Both the position numbers and the translations under genes were made by a program. Positions 37,416 through 50,000 of a stretch of DNA of 64,000 bases are shown here, piece by piece; within the stretch, counting starts at the first letter, position 1; each line of letters starts with the position of its first letter. Source of the stretch: Piscicola geometra (taxonomy: Eukaryota > Annelida > Clitellata > Hirudinida > Piscicolidae). The notes beneath the pieces were generated by a model that did no database searches, was not told where the DNA came from, and saw only the letters and a list, made by a program, of their open reading frames with translations. The stretch covers positions 770,001-834,000 of the forward strand of contig OX030961.1 of the NCBI GenBank assembly GCA_943735955.1, given 5' to 3'.

Positions 37416-38282
37416 ATGAATCTTGCTATTATTGACTCTTACGACAAAGAGATGTCAGTTGCTTTTCTGCAAAATCAAGGAATTCTTCATCAAGAACGTT
37501 TGTGTGATAAAAGCCACCAGATGATCTTCTCAGTTTCAAAAGGTGTCTGGAGGTGTCGAAAAAAAGAATGCAATAAAGAGATAAGCATCCGAAAAGGAAC
37601 CTGGTTAGAAAAGACTAGGTTATAATTTGAAGTGAGAATAAAATTAATTTACTGCTGGTCTATAAACCAGCTCACAACGAATTTCAGCAAAGAAGAAATC
37701 GGCATAAACCACTGCACTGCTGCTGACTGGAGACGAAATCTTCGCGAAGTCTGTGCATGGCGACTACAGACTACACCAACGATTGTCGGCGGGCCCGGTC
37801 TTTATGTCGAGATCGATGAGACGCTCTTTGCTCGACGTAAGAATCACAAAGGGCGGGTTTTTCCTCAGCAATGGATATTCGGAGGGATCTGCAGGGAAAC
37901 GAAAGAGGCCTTCATGTATGCAGTGCCTGATCGAACGGCCACCACCTTGCTGGAGACGATCGAGGCCTGCATCGCTCCAGGCTCAAATATCCTCTCTGAT
38001 ATGTGGAAATCATATCAGGGAATTGAAGGGCTACTAGGAATGTCCTACACCCATCTCACTGTCAACCACAGCACCAACTTTGTTGACCCCGTCACAGCAG
38101 CTCATACCCAGACGGTTGAAAGTCTATGGGGGCAGCTGAAGCAGGAGAAAAAGCTGGAAAAGGGGGTTGCGAGAACCCATATCGACAATTATTTAATAGA
38201 GTTCTTGTGGAAGCACAAGAACAAAAACAATAACTTATTTTTCACTATTTTAAACGATATTAGCAAATTTGCCCTTGAATAA
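37416..38282 (+). pseudogene. Merlin transposase (IS1016/ISXO2-like DDE), one in-frame stop
   Basis: DDE transposase of the IS1595/ISXO2 group, which in animals is the Merlin superfamily. The N-terminal part has a zinc-ribbon-like CDKSHQM...WRCRKKECNKEISIRKGTW. A single TAA at 37623-37625 interrupts an otherwise continuous frame of 288 codons; no indel is needed. Catalytic signatures follow: YVEIDETLFARRK (first D, codon about 37815), ILSDMWKSYQG (second D) and HTQTVESLWGQLK (E), with WIFGGICRETKEAF between. The end at ISKFALE is natural. The stop suggests the copy is inactive unless suppressed; all three acidic residues are intact, so inactivation looks recent. Confidence 0.9.
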
Positions 38283-40594
38283 TATTCTAATTTTACGGTT
38301 CACATAATATTTTTACATTTTTGTATTTAACATTTTGAGTTTAATAAAGTGGTGAAAACTTAATTTTTAAAAGTTAAACTTAATTGAAGGTAATAAAAAC
38401 CTATTATTCAGTATTTCAAAGATAGTGCATCAATTGTTTTTATTCTCGAAAACCATCCCACTGAGAAAGTATGTTCCTTCCTTATTGAATAAGGCTTATT
38501 CATTCTCATTCATTCAACAACAACAAAATACAAAGGGCTAGAAGAGATTTGAGCAAAAGAAAACCAAGCACATTCCATGTGCACCAGCAGAAGCAAAAGA
38601 GATCAGTCAAGAGAATGGAGCAGCCTATGGCCTGTTGGGTTTTGAAGTGACTTGCCCACTAACAGTGAAATAGGTCTTTTTTTCAACATTATGACACTGT
38701 TCTATAATTTTTTCAAACCCATTATCAACTTAATTTAACCACCTATTTTGTATCATGGTAGCTGACATTGATAAAAAGAAGATTTAAAATAAAACATGCC
38801 AGGACTATCCAAGAAGAAATATTCTGACTGCTGACGGCAAAATAAAATACTTTAAAATTATGAAACATTTACCCACGTATTATTAGTAAAACATGCTGAT
38901 GACTTTTAGTACTCTGAGCAATATTATGCCAACATTTTTTAGTGAACAATTTCACATAATATTTTTACATTTTTAACATATCGAGTTTAATAAAGTGGTA
39001 AAAACTTAATTTTAAACGACTGTGAACAGATTTGAATTTGTTAAAGCTGCAAAGGATATGCTGCAAATTAGAGCAATAAATCATTTCGATGAAATTTTTT
39101 CGACTTTGATTGTTTCTATCTTTTTCATTTAGGTCATAATAATATTCTAGAAGTAAATAAGCCATAATTCTTGTTCATTTTACGATATATCTCGTATCAA
39201 ATAGTTGCCGAAAGATTAAAAAAATATGGCCGCCTTTATTTATCATTATTTTCATGTCTTACATACATCAGCTGATATTAGTAAATAAACATGTTTATAC
39301 ACAAGTAGTGACCAATCAAAGTCATGCATATATTAACGCTGGGCCAATCAAACTACTTATTAATGTATGGGTATATGTTTTTATGAAGGCGGGGGCCTCC
39401 AAGCGCGAAGAACCCATAATTCTGATCAGAACACCTTTCACTACAGCAGATAATGTTTTTCCGATCGTGTCTAGTGGGCTGAATAAACCAATAAACTGTT
39501 CATTAACATTCAGAGCTTCATCAAAAAAAACGAATGCATATCGATTCCTGCTCTAACCCATTTCAGTCTTGTGTGCCGTCAACCACAACACTAAACTGGC
39601 TTGATTCGGCATTAACAGTGCACACTATGTTTTTAACGATAGAATGAGCTAAAAGCATCAGCATTTCTTTTTGGCAGTTATGCGATTTGAATCTTGTAGT
39701 TTGATTTAACCACAACTTTAGTTAATGTTCGAAGCCTTTTGAAATTCATTAACTTTGGTTCATCTAAAAAATTGAAAGGGTCGATATTGAAGTGGACCGC
39801 AGAACCCCCTATGAACTTCGCCCATGAAAAATAAGTAGCACATTATGAATGAGTTTTTTTATAAAAATGTAAATCTGTCTGCTTGCATAAAGTGAACTGA
39901 ATAAAAATTCTCTTTCATGCTATGGTTGACGATTATGTTTGTATTAGGATAGGAGTTTAGAAATTATTGTATTTGAAAAACTTAGGGGTGTCCATGTTAA
40001 GATGGACCTCAGGACCCCCCTAGCATTGCTGCCCAACATACTCACAATGTATTACTGTATTTGCATTTTTTATCCCATGGTTGACGATTAGGCTCGTATC
40101 AACATTAGAGTTGAGAAATGTGTATTTTTAAAAGAGTGAGGGGGTCCTTGTAAAGATAGACCGCAGAACCCCCTCAGGATTCCCGCCTACGCCTTAGTGA
40201 TAAAAAAAAAGTAGGTGAAGGAGTATTTAAGTAAGCAAAGAATATTTTTGTTTTAGACAGCTATCACTATAACTACACATACTCACAATGTATTACTGTA
40301 TAAAAATTTACTTTTATGCCATGGTTGACGATTATGCTCATATCCAAATATAAAATTTTGAATACAAAATGGCAATACAAGTGGGGGGGTCTTTTTTGCT
40401 GGTTGCGCCCCTGTATATGATGGTTGTAGATATAATATTTGAAATAAAATCTAAAAGTTGTAAGTAACTAATAAGTCATACCCATAAATCATTAGAGAAA
40501 TTTGATTAATATATGTAAACATTATATTAAAAGATTAATTAAAGTTTACTTTTAGAATTTTCTATCATAATATATTTTAAATCTGTAGTATGTA

Positions 40595-40925
40595 AACTGC
40601 ATAAAGAAGAAAGCAGAAAAGTGCAAAATGTGAATGTGTAAAAGGCTGAATTACTTTATAGAATTTTAATTTTAATTTTTAGAAAAAAATTGTCACTTTA
40701 GGGTTAGAAGAAAGATTTTTGTATTTATATTTACAGAAAAAATTCAACTTTTTAAGGAAATATGGTCAACATTCTAATCCGAAAAATTCTTTTTAAAGAT
40801 TTTTAACATAATAAAATTATAAATTGACGTTTTTTCTGTAAAAAAAAAAACTAAATTCTGCAAAGTAATTCAGCATTTTACATATTTACATTCTGCACTT
40901 TTCTGCTTTCTTGTTTATGCATTTT
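40595..40925. mobile_element. Foldback element, long copy
   Basis: AACTGCATAAAGAAGAAAGC, then GTGCAAAATG...GTAAAAGGCTGAATTA on the left, inverted on the right as TAATTCAGCATTTTACATAT...GTGCACTT-like sequence and GCTTTCTTGTTTATGCA. Same family as 31872-32086 with a longer centre. It ends about 55 bp upstream of the ELAPOR start codon. Confidence 0.7.
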
Positions 40926-40979
40926 ACCTATTACCTTTCAATTTCGCTTTAAATTTCGTGAAAATAGATTCTATTTAAA

Positions 40980-43900
40980 ATGAAATTGATTATAGTTTAT
41001 TCTATGTTATTAATTGTATCAATTGTTAATAGTTTAAGTGACATCTGCCTTGAGGTTTTAATATTTAAAAAAAATTCACAATATGGTTTTTATTATAAAT
41101 TCAATTATAATTTATGTATCTAAAAAATGTGTTTATTATGGAAAAACAAATAATAATTGATAAACCTCTCATAAAATAGTTCTTGATGGCAAGTACTAAT
41201 TGCAAATGCTTGCAGGATGTCAAGTACCAGTACACCCAGTGTGACAGGAAGGGCAACCGCTGGAGAGTGGCGATTCCCTCGAAAGAAGTCTGTCTCCAAG
41301 AACTCAGTCCGTATGTCGTCAAAGGCAAGAAGTGCAGTGAGTATTAATTTTAATACTGATAATTGCTGGGTGAATAGGTAGATGAGTAAAATTGACAAAT
41401 ATTGTAATTGACAAATAATTATTTAACAAAGTGCGTTCATAATTTTGCTTTCAAAAAGTGATTTAACTAGATTATTTAGATGTTAATCAATTATAGTAGG
41501 AGGAGTTTAATGCTATGAATAAATTAAGGGCTTACAAAACAATTTAAACAGATGAGTCTGTAACGGGTGTAGATAACATAGGTGGCGATCCTGGGAGGGT
41601 TCTGGAGTAAAAACTCTCCCACTTTTTTTTAATGGGGGGATCTACAGTAAGGTGGACCCTCCCACTTTTATTCAATTTTTTTATTTAAAATTTTTGATAT
41701 GGGCATAATCATCAACCATTTTTTTTTTTGGTCTATACTGTTCACAGCCTGACAGACGCATGCCATGTTACAATGGTTCTAAGAACCATGGTTCTTATGC
41801 GCCAAGGCGCCACTCCACACGACGTGCACATCTCTCAACGCATACGTCGCAAACACCGCATCATATACACTAGGTATATGATAGTTCACGGTTGCTTCCA
41901 AGGATTCGAACAGGCAACCTTTAAGTTGCAAGTCCGACGTCTACCATCTAAGCCATCCCCGCTCCCCGAGCATAGCATGGATGTGTAGTTATATTGATGG
42001 CTGTCTAAAACAAAAATATTCTTTGCTTACTTAAATACTCCTTCACCTAGTTTTTTCATCACTATGGCGTAGGCGGGAATCCTGAGGGGGTCCTTGGTTC
42101 CACCTTTACAAGGACCCCCTCACTCTTTTAAAAATACACATTTCTCAACTCTGATTATGATACGAGCCTAATCGTCAACCATGGCATAAAAAAATGCTAA
42201 TACAGTAATACATTGTGAGTATGTATGGGCAGCGATGCTTAACATCTTAAAATGGACCCCCCTCAATTTTTAAAGTATAATAATTTCTTTAAATTTTTTT
42301 ATATAAAAAAACCATTGATATTGTGTTACTTATTTTGCATGGGCGATGTTCATAGGGGTTCTGAGGTCCACCTTAATATCGACTCTTTCAATTTTTCAGA
42401 TGAACCAAAGTTAATGACTTTCAAAAGGATTCAAACATTAACTAAAGTTGTGGTTAAATCAAACTAAAAGTTTCATATCACATGACTGCCAAAGCTTGGA
42501 ATCATTTGTTTCCATTCGTACTGCTGATGAAACAGTTGTAGAGGCTCGAGGCTTTTTTCAACAGGGCACTACTGCACTGGCCCTCAAGGTAGTTGTTTTG
42601 GTATTTTCACTTCTGGAACAGTTAAAAAAGTCGTTGCAGTCAGCAAGGGCCACGGTAAGTGGAATAATTGCAGCGACTGATTCAGTTGTGCAAGAACTGC
42701 GTCGCCTACGATCAGATGAACAGTTTAACGCCATTTTCAGAGATGTCACCAGTATGCTTTTGGCATATGATCTCGAGCCGATTGCTGTACCTCGGGTGCA
42801 AAAGCCGCCACAAAAGTATTGTGGGCTGGGCCCAGCTTATGTAGCAGCAACACCAGAGGAACATTATCGAGCAGCATTTTACGCTGCCATAGACATTGCA
42901 ATCATGCAACTCACAGAAAGTTTCAATCGAGATTCTCCTGGTTTGCGTTCAAACATGCAGCTGGAGACAATGTTGCTAACTGGTGAAGTGAACCATGATA
43001 TTTGCAAGCAGTATTGTGAGTTAAATGCAACAAATCTTTGTTCACAGTTAACTATGTTTAAAGACCAGAATGAATACAGAACTTTAGCACAAACTCAAAA
43101 AATAATGCCAGCTATGATCCCGGAAGTCAGACATCTGTTTCCTTAGGTTGAAAGATTGATCAGGTTGATGCTTGTGTGTCCAATAACGTCATGTACTGCA
43201 GAAAGATCTTTTAGTGCTTTGCGGCGTTTACCTAGTAAAACTAAAACAAGTGTGAAAATAGGGAAAACTGTAATTTAAAATATAAAAATGTTATAACTTT
43301 TTTTTACATGACATTTTTTGATATTTCACCTTGTTTCAGTATGACATATTGAAAGGGTCAAAATAAATGTTTCTTAAATCTTGTTCCTTAATAATCTCTG
43401 AGTCAAATAGTGAAAAATTGAAAATTGCTTTACAAATTTATATACAAATATATAGCGGCATGTTTTTTTTTGGACCCAGAGTGTATATTTATCTGTTTGT
43501 AAGACTGGCTAACGCAATAAATTGTTCATTTATTGTTAGAGTTTCATCAACAAAATGAATACAGATTTATTCCTGTTCTACCTAGTTAGTTATGCTATAT
43601 ATTTATGTTATATTGATATTCTAATTTTTAGTGACTTGACATTTATATATACTTCTATAATATGATGGCTGTAAAAACAGATTGTCCGGACATTTAATTA
43701 TTATTCATTTATTGTTACATTTGACACTATTGAAAGGAATTTCACTATTTTATTTGAACATAGGCATATGGATGCAAATCTGTGCAAATTAATTTTTATA
43801 TAAAAAGAACTGATAAATCGATTTAGTAAAATAATAAAAGGATTTGTGGAACGTTTTCTTTAGTCGTTCATAAAATAATTGAAAGAAATATATATAAAAA

Positions 43901-46900
43901 ATAAATTAATGGAATAATATAAGAATGACATTAATTGAATCTATAAGTACGCAATGCAAAACCTAATTATTTTTTCTCAAATCGCTAAAAATTTTAAAAG
44001 AAAGTTAAATTTTTCTTCAAACTCGTTAACCGTGGTTATATTTCTAGTGTTGGTTTTGATATTGGTAGGGTTGATGGCTAATTGTAATTGAATTTATATA
44101 GATGACCAATAATAAAAGGTATTAAAATCACTATTGTTTTTTTCAATTCGCTTAAAGTGGCAATAGAAAAGTATTTTTATTGAGTATCGACCTTTTTTTA
44201 ATGTTTAGTGATGCAAATACTAATAGTTGATACAAAATGAGTCAGCAATACAGCAAACAATACTAAATAGTATCGCTGGTACTGTGTGGGTCGATACCGA
44301 TTTATCGATTCCAACCCTGGGGAGGACCCTCCAAGATTTACCGCAGATCTCCGCCTCTGGTAGATAAAATGCGAAAGGCGAAATTTAACGTGGTTAAAAA
44401 GCGAAATTTTGGAAAATTATCCTATTTCAGCACTAACACTAACCCTCACTCTGCATAATGAAAGTTAAATGAATGGAAATTATTTCGCTTTTTAACGACG
44501 TTAAATTTCGCCGTTGGTCTTTGGCATTTTATCCACACCCGTCTGCAAGCCCTTCAGATGGAGCAATGCTTAAGGGCCATAGCTTCAAGTGCAACCAATG
44601 GCCTAGTAACCCATAGGCGCGAATTGAAAAATTTGTAGCATGAGTGGCCTAGAAGCCATTTGGGTCATAAGCAGGGGCGCAACCAGCAAAAAATGCTGGG
44701 GGGGGGCTCAACTTTAGTAAAAAAAATAATTGTTTAATCCATTTACCGCAGCTGTTGCGTTTTGCAACATCAATTTTTATATTTTTTTGCTGTTTTTATA
44801 CCGAGTTTTTTCACATATTTTGTACAATAAATTTTTCTTTTATAAGTTAAATTTCAACTTTTTAAATTTTATTATTTACAGTCTTTTATATCCTGTTCAC
44901 ATTTAACATTTATCAAAACAATCTTTCTTCGCTTAGATAATTGTTCAATTTTTTCGTTCGATTTTTAGTATGTTTATACAACTTTAGTTTTAATTTCGGT
45001 GCGAAAAGATAGTTAATACTTGAATTAATTTTTTTAATATTCAAAATAACTTGCAAAACGTTTTTCATGCTTTTAAAAATCAATGGTGCGTTTTCGCAAC
45101 TTCGACATAATATGATTTCATATGATTTTTAATAAGTCTAGTCATTATAATAATAATGAAATTATTATTTTAATGTTAATGTATTATGAAATTTGTAAAA
45201 TCAAAATTAAAAGTTGAATTTTGTAGATGAATGTTGATTTTTATATTTCGATAAAAAATTTCAAACCGCAAATGCTTCACACTTGAAGCTTTTATTGAAA
45301 AGAATATAGTTTTTTAACCTCTCATAGGTTGAATATAAAAATAAAATAAAGATAACATTCGACCACAGTGTCGTCTTTGAAACAGCACGACAGTTTATGA
45401 GGGCTGTTGTAATTCACGTTAAATAATTTGCTTTGTTGTAGTTAAAATAATTATTATTAATATTATAACAAAAAAAATAATTAGAAGTTTGAATTTTATC
45501 GAGCTATTCGCAATTGAAATTTATTTCTGTTTAATAAATGTGGTTTGAATCAATTTATTTGTGATTTCTTACTGTACATAAGTATGTCACACTTCCCGCT
45601 CACGTTGCGTTTTCGCAACATTTTGCCCCATCAAAACTTATGAAATAATTGTTTTTAATTTTGTTTGAGTTATTCTTATAACCATATAATGCAAGTCTAA
45701 ATGTAAAATTCATTTAAACTTTTTTTATCGAGTAGCGGCGGTCAATGGGCTAAATAAAAACTACCAATTATAATTGAAGAATTTAGATAGTTTATTAATG
45801 ATACAAAAGAAAAACTACAAACTAAGTTGCATAGTATTCTTAAAGTTACGTCATCATTTTTTAAACTAAGGTAAAAAGTAAAAAAATAAGTTTGATATGA
45901 GATCCTAAACAGTCTATAATTTTTTTTCAAATATTTAGTTTCAACTAAATTTTGATGTGTTCTCAGTTAAAAAATAATTTTTCGATCAGTTTGTGAAAAT
46001 CTTTTCATCATTTTATTTACTGGAAGAAGTGCAGTAGCGGTTTTGGTAGCAGATATTCTCAAACAAGCTTTGCAAACGACATCCAGATACAGTCGTCTTA
46101 AGATGAATTTTAATAAGCCGAAGTTTAGAAAATGTTCTTTCTGCATCTGATGAAGTAACTGGCAGAATCAGAGCAACATCGAGCATATAATGCAACTCGG
46201 GCTGAAGGCTTGTTGCTCAAAAGAATTCTTGCAGTTCGATACATGCAATGAGATCAGACTGATACGCACGTAAACTTGATGTGTTGATGTGATTTTGAGC
46301 TGTCTTTACCCAGTTTCAGCATCCTTTCCATGAAGGTTGGATAATGCTGAAAGCTCGAAAGTTATTTTGTCTACCTGATTTGTTTTTTATATACTGTGTC
46401 ATGGCTTGAAAAATTTACATATAAAAAGAGTAAAAATTTAAAAGTGTAGTTAAGGTCAAATGGTGCTCTATTTCTTCTCAGAATTTGTGACATTTTAGTG
46501 TTATTTTGGTGGGCTCTCTATGTTCTGTGTTTATATATGAAATGTTTCGTGAGATAAAGACCCGATAGCCATCCAGAGAAAATATCATTGTTCTATGGCA
46601 TATTGAAAAATTCATTACCCCCCCCCCCCCCACCAAAAAAACTCATCGATTTTCGAAAAATTGCGAGACCCTTTGAAAAGGTCTGGGGGAGGCTTGAGCC
46701 CCCCCCCCCCCAGCCCCCCCCTGGTTGCGCCACTGGTCATAGGCCACTATAATGAAGCTTGTCGTTATTATATCATGCAAAAGTACTCAAGTCCACTTTA
46801 AATTATATTTGTGAAATAATTTAAGAATCCTGATTTAGATTTTGAGTGTCCATCCGGTCATTACTTGGACATGAAGAATGAAACTTGTGAGGTGAGCAAA

Positions 46901-46982
46901 CAGAAGTATAGTTATTGAAATAGTATTTTCAAATGCAGATTTTTAGTTTCAATTTTCCAATTCACAAACACACACACACACA

Positions 46983-47071
<89 letters not shown>

Positions 47072-50000
47072 GCAGTTGTGTGCAGGGGGCACGTACTCGA
47101 TGGGAGGGGGCCTCAGACTGGATGACTGGAGCAGCATGCCAGCGGGCTTCAAGTCAAAGAGACAGGCACTCAAGGCGCTGAGAGACTTCGTGCCCAACGA
47201 AGAGAACTGTACAGGGTGTGTCTTTGTGGTGTACAGCCTGTGTGCATGTAGTGTGTGCATGTAGTGTGTGCATGTAGTGTGTGCATGTAGTGTGTGCATG
47301 TAGTGTGTGCATGTAGTGTGTGCATGTAGTGTGTGCATGTAGTGTGTGCATGTAGTGTGTGCATGTAGTGTGTGCATAAGTGTGTGCATGTAGTGTGTGC
47401 ATGTAGTGTGTGCATGTTGTGTGTGCATGTAGTGTGTGCATGTATTGTGTGCATGTAGTGTGTGCATGTAGTGTGTGCATGTAGTGTGTGCATAAGTGTG
47501 TGCATGTAGTGTGTGCATGTAGTGTGTGCATGTAGTGTGTACATGTAGTGTGTGCATGTAGTGTGTGCATGTAGTGTGTGCATGTAGTGTGTGCATGTAG
47601 TGTGTGCATAAGTGTGTGCATGTAGTGTGTGCATGTAGTGTGTGCATGTTGTGTGTGCATGTAGTGTGTGCATGTATTGTGTGCATGTAGTGTGTGCATG
47701 TAGTGTGTGCATGTAGTGTGTGTATGTAGTGTTTGCATGTAGTTTGTGCATGCAGTGTGTGCATGTAGTGTGTGCATGTAGTGTGTGTATGTAGTGTGTG
47801 CATGTAGTGTGTGCATGCAGTGTGTGCATGTAGTGTGTGCATGTAGTGTGTGCATGTAGTGTGTGCATGTAGTGTGTGCATGTAGTTTGTGCATGCAGTG
47901 TGTGCATGTAGTGTGTGCATGTAGTGTGTGCATGTAGTGTGTGCATGTTGTGTGTGCATGTAGTGTGTGCATGTAGTGTGTGCATGTAGTGTGTGCATGT
48001 AGTGTGTGCATGCAGTGCTATGCACACCACAACAACACCACACCACAACAACACCACACCATAACACCACCACACCACAACAACACCATAACACCACCAC
48101 AACAACACCACAACAACAACAACAACACAACAACAACACAACAACAACAACAACACCACACCATAACAACACCACACCACAACAACACCACACCATAACA
48201 CCACCACACCACAATAACACCACAACAACAACACACCAAAACAACACAACAACAACACCACAACACCACAACAACACAACAACACTACAACAACACAACA
48301 CCACAACAACACCACAACAACAACAACAACAACACTGAAACAACACAACACTGAAACACCACACCACAACAACACCACAACAACAACACCACAACAACAA
48401 CACCACAACAACAACAACAACAACACCACAACAACATCATCATCATCATCTCCTGGTTTATATTATTCAGACCAACTTTTCCTCTCCCGAGGGTGGGGCC
48501 TGTCTGAAAAGTCTCAACCTCTCTCTCCACTCCTTTCTATCATGGGCATCAGTGCTGCGTGCCCCCAGGTATTTGAGGTCTTTCTGCACTACCTCTTCCC
48601 ACGTCTTCTTTGGCCTGCCTGGTCGTTTCGTTCCAGAAACCTCAATTCTTCTAACCTTGTTGATCCATCCACCATCACGTTCCACGTGCCCAAACCACCT
48701 CATTCTTCTCGCTTACAGTACAGCACCAATATCCTGGATTCCCATCATTTTTTGTAGCTCATCTGAACTAATGAGATCTTTTGATTTGATGTTGCACATC
48801 CAACGGATCATGGCCCGGTCGTTGCGTTGAAGGCGGTTGATTGTTTCTGTGGTGACAGCCCAAGTCTCAGAGGCGTGTAACATTGTACTCCTCACGCATG
48901 AGGTGTACACACGACTTCTGGTTGGAAGTGGAAGGTGTCTGTTTGTCAGTAGAGGAAGAAGTTGACGAAATTTTCCCCACGCACACTTGCATCGGGTTAT
49001 GGCAGCATCCTCACAGCCTCCACCTGCAGACAGCATGTCACCTAAGTAGCAGAATTCAGGAACGACTTCAAGTTTGTCTTCATCAACAAGAACTTCCACA
49101 ATTGGTCTTCCGTCTATCGGTCGAGCTGTGCCTTGACAGCGGGTACACTTGTAATTTGGGTCTGAGCGGAGGGAGCCTTTAATGCCTGAGCATCTCTTGT
49201 GCACCCAGGATGAGCAACCGCTGCATAGAATGGAGTTTTTGCCCGTTCCTTTAAGGCAGACTGCACATGGGTACTTTCCCGATTTCTTGGTCAGCTCTAG
49301 ATTCGCACCAGAAACTAAAACTTTCGTTTTCCCCATATTAACTTTTAAGCCCTTTTTCTCCATTCCATTCTTCCATATCTTGACCTTAACAAGCAGCTCG
49401 TCCAGTGATTCAGCTATGGCTACAAAATCATCTGCGTACAACAGCTCCCATGGACATCCAGTGCGAAACTCTATGGATAACGCTTCTAGCACGATGATGA
49501 ATAATAGAGGGCCTAGGACCGAACCTTGATGCACCCCGACACCCACTTCGCGCTCGTCACTGAAAACTTCACCAACCCTTACCTTGCTTTTCACCTCCGA
49601 ATACATAGACTGCACCACTCTCACCAGCCACTCATCGATACCGAGTTTGCGTAATGCCCACCATATCACCTTCCTTGGGACACGGTCAAACGCCTTCTCA
49701 AGGTCGACGAAAGCTAAATAGAGTGGTTTGTTGGCAGCCCGGTACTTTTCATGGATCTGACGGATGATGAAGATGGCATCTGTTGTTCCACGCCCTGGCA
49801 TGAAGCCAAACTGCATCTCGTCAATCTTCGCACGGATCCTGATCAGGTCTTCTATCACGCGCTCCAGTACTTTGAGTACTTGCTCCATCAGCTTCAAGCC
49901 CCTGTAGTTGTTCCTGTCGAGAGCATCTCCTTTGCCCTTGTAGAGGTTCACAATGAAACTCTTTTTCCATTCAGTGGGGATCTTTCCTTCTGAGATGATG

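Larger units (their letters stand above)
36287..39414. mobile_element. Merlin-type DNA transposon, 3.1 kb, nearly complete
   Basis: Terminal inverted repeats GGATCTTCGCGCTTGGAGAC and the complement of GGTTCTTCGCGCTTGGAGGC, extending over about 110 bp (through GATTGGCCCAGCGTTGAT), with a perfect 8-bp duplication CATAATTC at 36279-36286 and 39415-39422. It contains a plus-strand IS1016/ISXO2-type transposase (37416-38282), a 135-140 bp tandem duplication (36632-36905) and a LINE 3' tail (about 36990-37145). An 8-bp duplication and GG ends fit the Merlin superfamily. Confidence 0.92.
35083..39730 (-). pseudogene. hAT-C transposase, interrupted by Merlin
   Basis: N-terminal part at 39730-39423 (matches the WLNQTTSFISHDC to VKDVLIRI region of hAT-A). 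Then the 3.1-kb Merlin insertion. Then 36286-35083 with NLRAQTYDGAANMNGRNNGC, SNSLQFVQELGA, AATDSVVQELRRLRSEEQF, PPQKYCGLGPAYVET, VRHLFPQVERLIRLMLVGPT and KSFSALRRLKT, ending at the family's usual stop. It also has an internal deletion around 35930-35990 and frameshifts. The dimerisation region is better kept than the catalytic part. Confidence 0.85.
32103..40413 (-). mobile_element. hAT-C transposon with three nested insertions
   Basis: Same family as hAT-A, in reverse orientation. The right-hand (3') end starts CAGAGGGGGCGATCTGCGG at 32103; the other end is CTGGTTGCGCCCCTG, ending 40413, which looks like the terminus of a different hAT type (compare 44672). The flanking octamers GTACTCAT and TATATGAT do not match. 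The transposase is split at 36286/39415 by a Merlin element. Also nested are a SINE (32300-32578) and an unclassified element (32852-34113). Confidence 0.8.
41577..44359 (+). mobile_element. hAT-E transposon, 2.8-kb deletion derivative
   Basis: Ends CATAGGTGGCGATC (41577) and the complement of CAGAGGCGGAGATC (ending 44359), with a perfect 8-bp duplication GTAGATAA (41569-41576, 44360-44367). Subterminal repeats with ATCGTCAACCATGGCATAAA (42172 onward) and GTCCACCTTAA blocks match hAT-A and, inverted, hAT-C. A SINE is inserted at 41722-41962. The transposase is only partial. Confidence 0.92.
41563..44547. mobile_element. Foldback/MITE element split by hAT-E
   Basis: The left end ACGGGTGTAGATAA (41563-41576) resumes at 44360 and continues AATGC...GGCGAAATTTAACGTGGTTA and AAAAGCGAAATT. 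The right end is inverted: AATTATTTCGCTTTTTAACG, ACGTTAAATTTCGCCG, GGCATTTTATCCACACCCGT (to about 44547). Without hAT-E it would be about 200 bp. It lies in ELAPOR intron 2. Confidence 0.8.

Noticed and set aside
47154..48406. Open frames of THYMHTLHAH type on the minus strand
   Set aside because: Translation of the 13-bp minisatellite in an ELAPOR intron; the ELAPOR exon runs on the other strand.
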